Source: JAGVSR01 sp031413815 (GTDB lineage: Bacteria; Pseudomonadota; Alphaproteobacteria; Rhizobiales; Hyphomicrobiaceae). From it: a stretch of 5,374 bases of DNA. The notes below the pieces were generated by a model, which worked only from the letters and a program-made list of their open reading frames with translations, searched no databases and was not told the origin of the DNA. The translations under genes were made by a program, and so were the position numbers. Location: the NCBI GenBank assembly GCA_031413815.1, contig JANOFU010000047.1:1-5374 (forward strand). The letters run 5' to 3'. Positions 1-5,135 of the stretch are shown in pieces. Position 1 is the first letter of the stretch. Each line of letters begins with the position of its first letter.

Positions 1-1
1 G

Positions 2-79
2 TGGGTCGTCGTTCCTATCTGCGTGTTTGTGATCGTCGAACACTATTTAAGGTCCAAACCCGATAACATGAGGAGCTAA
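2..79 (+). CDS. C-terminal end of a probable membrane protein (partial)
   Basis: This frame is open from the window edge to the TAA at 77-79 and encodes about 25 residues reading WVVVPICVFVIVEHYLRSKP followed by DNMRS. The first dozen residues are strongly hydrophobic and are followed by a charged tail (EHYLRSKPDN), which fits a last transmembrane helix with a short cytoplasmic end. The stop lies four bases before the ATG of the next gene, and the ribosome binding site of that gene sits inside the final codons here. The two were therefore probably co-transcribed. Too little is visible to name a family. Confidence 0.5.
   Translation, partial: WVVVPICVFVIVEHYLRSKPDNMRS
71..75 (+). promoter_or_regulatory. 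Ribosome binding site of the DUF336 gene
   Basis: AGGAG lies eight bases before the ATG at 84. It overlaps the last codons and just precedes the stop of the upstream gene, and it supports 84 as the true start. Confidence 0.75.
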
Positions 80-83
80 CATC

Positions 84-518
84 ATGCATGTGACTTTGCA
101 AAACGCCGAAACAGCCATCGCTGCGGCCGTCAAAAAGGCAAAAGCTCTTAAAACGCACATGTGCATTGCCGTCGTTGATTCTGGGGCGAAGCTTAAGGCG
201 TTTCACCGCATGGACGATGCCTGGGTCGGCTCCATCGACATTGCGATCAAGAAAGCCAAGACGGCAGTTTATTTTGGCATGCCAACTGGCCAGATAGGAA
301 CGCTATCATAGCCGGGAGCGCCACTGTTTGGCATCGAGCACTCAAATGACGGATTGATCACGTTTCCATGTGGGCTGCCCACTGTTGATCAAGATGGCGT
401 GTTGGTGGGCGCTATCGGTGTGTCGGGGAGTGCCGTTGAAAACGACCATGCTGTCGCACTCGCAGGCGTCACTACAATCGGTGTCGCCGAACTGCCCGAT
501 CACCCCTGGCGAACATGA
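84..518 (+). pseudogene. GlcG/HbpS-like heme-binding family protein (DUF336), interrupted by an in-frame TAG
   Basis: Read through the stop at 309-311, this frame gives 144 residues, the usual length of the GlcG/HbpS (DUF336, haem-degrading) family. The visible features are typical: an N-terminal helix rich in Ala and Lys (AIAAAVKKAKAL), the strand CIAVVDSGAKLKAFHRMD, the helix IAIKKAKTAVYFGMPT, then GAPLFGIEHSN, GLITFP, VDQDGVLVGAIGVSG and a closing helix with ENDHAVALAG. Family members bind heme or small cofactors; some are secreted redox sensors and many have no known role. Codon 76 is TAG where relatives commonly carry Gln (LSQPG), which is one C-to-T change. Codon 96 is Cys (TGT) where a Gly is usual in the FPGG turn. 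Without suppression the product would be 75 residues and lack the glycine-rich C-terminal half, so I call it a pseudogene. A sequencing error at 309 would restore it. Confidence 0.85.
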
Positions 519-535
519 TGAACAAGGTCCGTAAG

Positions 536-691
536 TTATGCCGTTCGGGTTCGCCCCACTACGAAAGTGGCGACTACTTCTTGGCTAAGCGAATGAATCG
601 CTGAAACCGTCCCGGCAATAATGTTCGTGACAAACACGTACGTCGCAACGCGGTCGAGGAGGAAATCGGGCGTCGGCTTTACGCGCTGCAT
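536..691 (-). pseudogene. YVTN-type beta-propeller protein fragment
   Basis: On the minus strand, residues encoded by about 643 down to 539 read TYVFVTNIIAGTVSAIHS followed by QEVVATFVVGRT. This is the signature of one YVTN/YncE-type propeller blade (YVTN..GTVSVID....VVATIPVG). Such proteins normally have several blades and are usually exported. Here only one blade remains before the TAA at 536-538, which comes just after the end of the DUF336 gene. The ATG at 691 is a convenient upstream limit. The same frame is open back to 811, but the residues there resemble nothing I know. I infer a remnant, cut at both sides by recombination. Confidence 0.5.
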
Positions 692-779
692 ATTGTTCCG
701 CGCGATAGGTGGGGATGCCGCAGGTCCTAAGCTCAGCTTCCCCGCTTTTCCGGGGTTTCCCCATTGTGCCAAATTATGA

Positions 780-1022
780 TGTGGCTTACTCGCGCTAGCG
801 GTACCGCTCACCTTCGCCGGTTTGACAGCTGCAGCCTATGGGCTTCTTTTTGCACTCGGTATCAAAGGCGAAGCCGCGGAATTCCCTTCGAATGAGGGAG
901 AGGCCTTCAGTTTAAGGGCCGCAGTTCTGCTTGCGTTCGTACTTGCAGTAGTACTCGTTGCCGCAGCCGCGTTGCGGATGTCAACGCCCGTCCAAAAGGT
1001 TTCCAGCGCGCCTGCGCAATAG
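780..1022 (+). pseudogene. C-terminal fragment of an MgtC/SapB-type (DUF4010) membrane protein
   Basis: After a TGA at 777-779 the plus frame stays open to the TAG at 1020-1022. It reads ALAVPLTFAGLTAAAYGLLF, then a short polar stretch with EAAEFPSNEGEAFSL, then a long hydrophobic helix RAAVLLAFVLAVVLVAAAAL. This order (helix, polar loop ending in a FSL-type turn, helix) resembles the membrane domain of DUF4010 proteins in the MgtC/SapB group. The typical continuation after the last helix is absent and is replaced by a short unrelated tail (MSTPVQKVSSAPAQ). No convincing start codon or ribosome binding site precedes it; TTG at 822 would fall inside the first helix. I read it as a remnant truncated at both ends. 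The family assignment is from memory of its general pattern and is only moderately sure. Confidence 0.45.
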
Positions 1023-1048
1023 GGAGCCACGGCTGGTGGCTAAAAGCA

Positions 1049-1084
1049 AAGTAGCAAGGCCCCCTCGAGGGGGCCTTGCTGCTT
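1049..1084. terminator. Long GC-rich palindrome, probable bidirectional terminator
   Basis: Positions 1053-1080 form a perfect 28-base palindrome (AGCAAGGCCCCC, TCGA centre, GGGGGCCTTGCT). With one G-T pair the stem extends to 1049-1084. It lies 35 bases beyond the istB stop on one side and 27 bases beyond the DUF4010-fragment stop on the other. The plus-strand side has a run of five T at 1091-1095, not directly after the stem; the minus-strand side has only a short T-rich stretch. It could end transcription from both directions. It may belong to the IS element or to the original flank. Confidence 0.6.
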
Positions 1085-1118
1085 GTCGCGTTTTTCCTTG
1101 AGCCGTGTTGGTTTGGCG

Positions 1119-1961
1119 CTAGGGCGTGTTGATTTCGCCAGTTTGCGGGTCGACGCTGTCGCCTGGCGTTACTGCATCTTCCAGCGTTGCCTTGCCGTTT
1201 CTGCGGCGGCGACGTTGAGCGTGCTTGAGCCGATAACTCTCCCCGTTCATTTCCAGGATGTGGACGTGGTGGGTCAGCCGGTCGAGCAGGGCACCCGTCA
1301 GGCGTTCTGAGCCCAGGACGCTGGTCCATTCCTCGAAGGGGAGGTTCGATGTGATGATCGTCGAGCCGCGTTCGTAGCGCTGCGAGAACACTTCAAACAG
1401 CAACTCAGCGCCCGTCTGCGACAGCGGCACGTAGCCCAGCTCGTCGATGATCAGTAGCTTCACGTTGGCGATCTGCGCCTGCAGCCGCGACAGCTGTCGG
1501 GCATCGCGCGCCTCCATCATCTTGTTGACCAGGGTCGCCGCAGTCGTGAAGAGGACCGAGAAGCCCTTCTGGCATGCAGCAAGCCCCAGCCCGAGCGCAA
1601 CATGCGTCTTGCCGGTGCCCGAGTTGCCAAGTGCGATGATGTTGTCGTTGCGGACGACATATTCCGACCGGGCCAGTTCCAACACCAGCATCTTGTTGAG
1701 CGCGGGGATCGCCAAAAAGTCGAACGTATCTAGGCTTTTAACGGCCGGGAACTTAGCCGCGCGGATGCGCCGTTCGACGAGGCGCCGCTCACGCTCGATC
1801 AGCTCCAACTCGGCGAGCCTGAGCAGATAGCGCGGGTGATCGATGCCGTCGGTGGCGCTTTCGCGGGCGACCTTCTCGTATTCCGCGAGGAAAGTCGGCA
1901 GCTTGAGCGCCTTCAGGTGGTGCTCCAGCAGCACCTGGGGTTTGTCGGTGGCTCTACTCAT
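1119..1961 (-). CDS. istB: IS21 transposition helper ATPase IstB
   Basis: IstB is an AAA+ ATPase of the DnaC/DnaA-like group that oligomerises on target DNA and presents it to the IstA transposase in the cytoplasm. The product has 280 residues, somewhat longer than the usual 245-260. Walker A is GNSGTGKT at residues 112-119. Walker B is LLIIDE at 169-174, followed by LGYVPL. Sensor 1 is TIITSNLPF at 201-209, and LLDRL at 226-230 carries the likely arginine finger. The N-terminal helical part (LEHHLKALKLPTFLAEYE) is the IstB-specific domain. The C-terminus is a basic stretch, RRRRR at 250-254, then an acidic tail ending in INTP. The ATG at 1961 overlaps the istA TGA by four bases and has only a weak ribosome binding site, so translation is probably coupled to istA. 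Confidence 0.95.
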   Translation of the reverse strand: MSRATDKPQVLLEHHLKALKLPTFLAEYEKVARESATDGIDHPRYLLRLAELELIERERRLVERRIRAAKFPAVKSLDTFDFLAIPALNKMLVLELARSEYVVRNDNIIALGNSGTGKTHVALGLGLAACQKGFSVLFTTAATLVNKMMEARDARQLSRLQAQIANVKLLIIDELGYVPLSQTGAELLFEVFSQRYERGSTIITSNLPFEEWTSVLGSERLTGALLDRLTHHVHILEMNGESYRLKHAQRRRRRNGKATLEDAVTPGDSVDPQTGEINTP

Positions 1962-3529
1962 GCGGCTTGCCTGCCTTCGACAGGACCGGCTTGCCTGCCT
2001 TCGGCGGAACCAGCTGCTCCCTCCAGGAGTGCGGCGTAATCGGCTGCCCGGGTGGTCGCAACCGCAGGCCTTGGCAGGTAAGGATAGGCCGCCATATCGA
2101 GCCGCGGCGCACGCCGTTCGACCTTAGCCAGCACCAACTGCTTGACGGCATCAAAGCTGATGGCACCCAACTTGATGGCGTCCGCGACAGCGGCTGCCAC
2201 GATGGACTGCGCAAACAGCTCCATCAACCGCAGCACCTGGATATACTCCCGCTTGCCCCTGCGCCCCATCCGGGCCTCCAGCAGGCGGCGCAGATGAGCG
2301 AACGCCTCGGGCAGGTCCCAGTGTTGCAACGGTGCCGCCTGATCCAGTGCGCCCGGCTTCTGCTCGATCAGCGCCAGATAATGCAAGGGATCAAACACGA
2401 GGTCGGCATGCCCGTATGAGCGCCGATGACGAGCGATCTCATGAGAACCTGCAAAGATCACAACCTTGTCGACAAAACCCTTCACGAGGACTTCGCGGAA
2501 GCCATAGGTCGTCGGCACCGAGTAGTCGTTGCTGCGATAGCGCACCAGCGCCGTTGACGAGACCCGCGCTGTGCGGACTTCACAAGGCTCAAAGGGCGCG
2601 GCGGGTAACGCACGGAAGGCTGCAAGATCAGCGATCAGCCGCGTGCCGATTGTCTCGCTATTGCGGCCAGCGCACTCGGCCAGTCGCGCCCGGCAATCGG
2701 CTTCAAGCTTGGCGTTCAATGCGTCATAGCTCTCCATCACAGGCACAGGTGTCAGGAACGCACGACGCCCGCACTTGACTAGGTTCTCGACCTTGCCCTT
2801 ATCGTTGCCCTTACCCGGCCGCCCGAACCGCTCCGTAAACAGGTAATGACTGAGCAGGGCCGTAAACATCCTCGTCAGATCACGCGTGCCGTCGCTGCAA
2901 ATCTTGGCCACGGCCAACGTGGTGTTGTCGTACAGGATCGATCTCGGCACGCCTGCGTTGCCGGTTTCCGATAGGGCTCCAAAGAACGCAAACGCCGACA
3001 CATGGCCGTCGAGGAAAGCTTCCGTTGTTTCGGAAGGATAGACCTTCATGAATGGGGCGTCCGAGTACGGCAGGTCCATATAGAAAATGTGGATCTTCTG
3101 GCGAACGCCGCCGATGATGCCGATGGCTTCACCGAAGTCGACCTGGGCATGACCTGGCGGATGAACCAGCGGCACAAACGTCTCGCGCGCCGCCACCTTG
3201 CGGTCCTGAACATAGGTCTTCACCGTCGTATAGCCACCGGCAAACCCGTGCTCGGCCTTCAGACGTTGGTAGATCCGTTTGGCCGTGTGACGTTGCTTGG
3301 GCGGCGCGTCCTTATCGGTGGCAAGTATCGCATCGATCACGCCCGTGAATGCGCCCAGTGAAGGCCGCTCAATCGGCTTTGTGCGTTGGTACCCTGGCGG
3401 TGCCGAGAACCGGCACATCTTGCTGATCGTCTTGCGGCAGACCCCGAAAACCCTGGCCGCCTCGCGCTCGCTATGACCCTCAACAAACACAAACCGCCGC
3501 ACAGCCGCGTAGTTATCCAAGCCATACAT
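1958..3529 (-). CDS. istA: IS21 transposase IstA (DDE)
   Basis: IstA cuts and joins the IS ends. The 523-residue product starts with a helix-turn-helix at about residues 20-38 (SEREAARVFGVCRKTISKM) and has a second DNA-binding stretch near 80-107 (RHTAKRIYQRL...GGYTTVKTYV). The RNase H-like core follows, with D131 in HAQVDFGEA, D201 in ILYDNTTLAV and E248 in GNDKGKVENLV, a complete DDE set. A beta-rich segment near 330-370 (ALVRYRSNDYSVPTTYGF) and a C-terminal helical region follow, as in the family. GGAGG at 3540-3544 lies ten bases before the ATG, which supports this start. The last residues are two copies of an 8-residue unit, GSAEGRQA and GPVEGRQA, beyond the usual end (DYAALLEG). No frameshift or stop is seen. 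Confidence 0.95.
   Translation of the reverse strand: MYGLDNYAAVRRFVFVEGHSEREAARVFGVCRKTISKMCRFSAPPGYQRTKPIERPSLGAFTGVIDAILATDKDAPPKQRHTAKRIYQRLKAEHGFAGGYTTVKTYVQDRKVAARETFVPLVHPPGHAQVDFGEAIGIIGGVRQKIHIFYMDLPYSDAPFMKVYPSETTEAFLDGHVSAFAFFGALSETGNAGVPRSILYDNTTLAVAKICSDGTRDLTRMFTALLSHYLFTERFGRPGKGNDKGKVENLVKCGRRAFLTPVPVMESYDALNAKLEADCRARLAECAGRNSETIGTRLIADLAAFRALPAAPFEPCEVRTARVSSTALVRYRSNDYSVPTTYGFREVLVKGFVDKVVIFAGSHEIARHRRSYGHADLVFDPLHYLALIEQKPGALDQAAPLQHWDLPEAFAHLRRLLEARMGRRGKREYIQVLRLMELFAQSIVAAAVADAIKLGAISFDAVKQLVLAKVERRAPRLDMAAYPYLPRPAVATTRAADYAALLEGAAGSAEGRQAGPVEGRQAA
1963..2010. repeat. 24-bp tandem duplication at the 3' end of istA
   Basis: Units 1963-1986 and 1987-2010 are identical over their first 17 bases (CGGCTTGCCTGCCTTCG) and match at 21 of 24 positions overall. 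Being a multiple of three, the duplication keeps the istA frame and adds eight codons just before the istA-istB overlap. Confidence 0.85.
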
Positions 3530-3539
3530 CCCCCGCCTG

Positions 3540-3544
3540 CCTCC
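3540..3544 (-). promoter_or_regulatory. Ribosome binding site of istA
   Basis: GGAGG on the minus strand lies ten bases upstream of the istA ATG. The spacing is slightly long but usable. Outside it there is little room for a promoter before the dehydrogenase remnant begins. Confidence 0.55.
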
Positions 3545-3560
3545 GAGTTCGAATCACTCG

Positions 3561-3568
3561 AAGGAAGG
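3561..3568 (+). promoter_or_regulatory. Ribosome binding site of the 15-codon leader frame
   Basis: AAGGAAGG lies seven bases before the ATG at 3576. No similar site lies just before the ATG at 3623, so ribosomes that reach the dehydrogenase probably load here. Confidence 0.45.
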
Positions 3569-3575
3569 CTAGCTA

Positions 3576-3623
3576 ATGGCGCCCTTTTGCGCGGGCGCGC
3601 GCCAGCACAACGCCGCCGCTTAA
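3576..3623 (+). CDS. 15-codon leader reading frame overlapping the dehydrogenase start
   Basis: ATG at 3576 opens a 15-residue frame (MAPFCAGARQHNAAA) with the ribosome binding site AAGGAAGG seven bases upstream. Its TAA at 3621-3623 overlaps the ATG at 3623-3625 as TAATG, a layout that permits coupled re-initiation. The peptide is not a known leader. It could equally be a frameshifted remnant of the original dehydrogenase N-terminus, since the family often has an APF motif near its start. Whether it is translated is unknown. Confidence 0.3.
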   Translation: MAPFCAGARQHNAAA

Positions 3624-4567
3624 TGGCCTACTTTCTCACGGGCGCTTACAACCAAGTTCGTGACGACTGGGGAGGCGGCATCTTTCCCATGGTTCCCGGC
3701 CACGAGATCGTCGGCCGCGTTGCAAACATCGGGAGCGCAGTTACGCGGCATAAGGCAGGGGATGCCGTCGCCGTTGGCTGCATGGTCGACAGCTGCCAAA
3801 CCTGCGACCAATGCCGCACCGGCGAGGAGCAACTCTGCCGCGCAGGCATGACAGAAACTTACAACGCCAAGGATCGTGTGACTGGCAAGACGACTTACGG
3901 AGGCTATTCCAAGCACGTGGTAGTGCGCGAAGAATTCGTCCTTCGGGTACCCGACGGATTAGACCTATCTCGTACCGCGCCGCTCGTATGCGCGGGCATC
4001 ACCACGTATTCGCCGTTGCGAACTTGGAACGTTGGGCCAGGAAGCCGCGTGGGCGTTATCGGCTTGGGCGGCCTTGGACACATGGCGGTCAAACTTGCAT
4101 CCGGACTTGGTGCCGACGTGACAGTCATGAGCCGCTCGAAGGATAAGGAGGCCGACGCGCTCTCGTTGGGTGCGGATCGTTTGCTCGTCTCGACCGATAA
4201 CGCAGCAATGACGAAGGCCGCATCGAGCCTCGATCTCATTGTCGATACAGTCCCAACCAAGCATGACCTTAATCCCTATATTCCGCTCCTCGATATTGAC
4301 GGGACGCTGGTTCTTGTCGGCCAAATAGGCCCGCTCAGCGCGCCGACGACGACCGTGCCTTTAATTATGGGGCGTCGTCGTATCGCAGGGTCTTTGATCG
4401 GTGGTATTGCCCAAACACAAGAATTGCTGGACTTTTGCGCGCGTAAGAACATTTTGCCCGACTGCGAGATGATCCGGATGGACGAAATCAACACAGCCTT
4501 TGAACGCATGGATCGAGCCGACGTGCGTTATCGGTTCGTCATCGACATGGCGTCCCTAAAGTCATAA
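3623..4567 (+). CDS. Zinc-dependent NAD(P)-alcohol dehydrogenase, cinnamyl-alcohol dehydrogenase type, N-terminally truncated
   Basis: Family members reduce aldehydes or oxidise alcohols with NADP(H) in the cytoplasm. From the ATG at 3623 the product has 314 residues, against about 345-350 in the family. Clear homology begins at QVRDDWGGGIFPMVPGHEIV. The structural-zinc cysteines are present at C58, C61, C64 and C72. Of the catalytic-zinc residues, H27-E28 (PGHE) and C123 (LVCAG) are present. The nucleotide-binding loop is GLGGLGH at 147-153, and SRSKDK at 170-175 suggests NADPH. The segment that should hold the catalytic Cys and the CHxD motif reads MAYFLTGAYN instead, so activity is doubtful. 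The frame is open back to 3386, but that part is antisense to istA and not dehydrogenase-like. The body has no internal stop or frameshift, so the damage looks limited to the 5' end, next to the IS element. Confidence 0.85.
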   Translation: MAYFLTGAYNQVRDDWGGGIFPMVPGHEIVGRVANIGSAVTRHKAGDAVAVGCMVDSCQTCDQCRTGEEQLCRAGMTETYNAKDRVTGKTTYGGYSKHVVVREEFVLRVPDGLDLSRTAPLVCAGITTYSPLRTWNVGPGSRVGVIGLGGLGHMAVKLASGLGADVTVMSRSKDKEADALSLGADRLLVSTDNAAMTKAASSLDLIVDTVPTKHDLNPYIPLLDIDGTLVLVGQIGPLSAPTTTVPLIMGRRRIAGSLIGGIAQTQELLDFCARKNILPDCEMIRMDEINTAFERMDRADVRYRFVIDMASLKS

Positions 4568-4755
4568 CGGAACACCGAATTGGCAATTCAATTACTTTAG
4601 GTGTTGTGGTCCGGGTAGGGGCACCGAACTGTGACAACAACTCGTCTCTGCCAAGGCAAAGTTGGCGGTTCGTCGCGATTAAGAGGTTTGGTTGCGGGGG
4701 CCTGCAACAGCTGGTGGCGAACTCCAATAGTTGCACCTCGTGAAAAGGTTGGTTT
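4568..4755. other. Intergenic stretch without a recognisable gene
   Basis: This lies between the convergent dehydrogenase and the MFS-fusion frame. Frames in both directions are short and resemble nothing I recognise. An imperfect inverted repeat, AACACC (4571-4576) and GGTGTT (4600-4605) enclosing GAATT/AATTC, follows the dehydrogenase stop directly. It is weak, AT-rich in the loop and lacks a T-run, so it is at most a poor terminator. Confidence 0.4.
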
Positions 4756-4947
4756 TCATTTGTCGATTGGCCGGCCATCAGACCCGCCAATTCTCATTTC
4801 GCGCACCGAGCCATGAGCAGGCAAAGTGCTTATCGTTGCAGCCAATGGTTCTGCGAAACGCACACCGGTGGCGACAGAATCGCTCCAGATTGTTTGACCG
4901 TTTTGAAAGCTGGGTTGACTTCCGGTGAAATTAATAGCGAAGCTTGG

Positions 4948-5102
4948 TGCTACGAGCGTCACCAAGACGACCCACAGCGTCATCGACATCATGGCAGCGG
5001 CCATCCAGCAATCGGCTTGGGCGCGCGCGTCTCGCGTTCGCGCCAACCAATCCTGGCGAGCCGCGCGATATGAACAGTGCGGTTTTGGTATCTGGTGCGC
5101 AT
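4948..5102 (-). pseudogene. TrbF/VirB8-like N-terminal fragment inside the fusion frame
   Basis: From about 5070 downward the frame reads YRAARQDWLARTRDARAQAD, then CW and the hydrophobic helix MMSMTLWVVLVTLVAP. TrbF proteins of conjugative type IV secretion systems have, before their single membrane helix, a motif of the form Y..A.Q.W..R...AR.QA..W...A, and here every one of these residues occurs at matching spacing (pattern recalled from memory). TrbF/VirB8 is an inner-membrane subunit of the mating channel. The periplasmic domain expected after the helix is not recognisable. An ATG at 5102 lies one frame away and would join this segment after a single-base insertion, so a frameshifted small remnant is possible. 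Chance similarity cannot be excluded. Confidence 0.35.
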
Positions 5103-5127
5103 GCAGGGTCAGGGGGATGTTGACGCG

Positions 5128-5135
5128 CCTCCTCC
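5128..5135 (-). promoter_or_regulatory. Shine-Dalgarno-like site inside the fusion frame
   Basis: The minus strand reads GGAGGAGG here. Nine bases after AGGAGG comes an in-frame ATC (5118-5116), not a normal start codon. This looks like the upstream region of a second gene whose start has been lost, which fits the idea that two genes were once separate here. Confidence 0.35.

Larger units (their letters stand above)
1119..3529 (-). mobile_element. IS21-family insertion sequence (istA-istB core)
   Basis: The element carries a complete istA transposase gene and istB helper gene, in that order on the minus strand and overlapping by ATGA, which is the diagnostic layout of IS21. The coordinates given are the coding core only. 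IS21 elements normally have TG...CA ends with several short internal repeats outside the genes, and a target duplication of 4 to 8 bases. I compared the outward sequence from 3530 to about 3620 with that from 1118 down to about 1030 and found no convincing inverted repeat. At most about 90 bases fit between istA and the dehydrogenase frame. Both reading frames are intact, so the insertion is probably recent or still active. The flanking sequences do not look like halves of one gene, so a simple insertion without rearrangement is unlikely. Confidence 0.85.

Noticed and set aside
692..811. N-terminal extension of the minus-strand propeller frame
   Set aside because: The translated residues have no signal peptide or blade pattern and overlap the plus-strand membrane-protein remnant, so this is probably a chance open frame.
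1447..1830. Plus-strand open frame of 127 codons
   Set aside because: It is the complement of istB, low in complexity and rich in Arg and Ser, as expected for a shadow frame.
1967..3361. Several plus-strand open frames opposite istA
   Set aside because: They are shadows of the GC-rich istA coding sequence; none shows domain-like residues or a ribosome binding site.
3546..3562. GAGTTCGAATC followed by ACTCG, resembling a tRNA T-arm
   Set aside because: Only a four-base stem can form, there is no matching acceptor stem, D arm or anticodon arm, and the upstream bases belong to istA. A tRNA remnant as an attachment site is possible but unsupported.
3386..3622. Upstream extension of the dehydrogenase reading frame
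   Set aside because: Most of it is antisense to the well-supported istA 5' end, and its residues do not resemble the dehydrogenase N-terminus.
4571..4605. Inverted repeat after the dehydrogenase stop as a terminator
   Set aside because: The outer stem is six pairs, the inner one five, separated by bulges, and no T-run follows on either strand.
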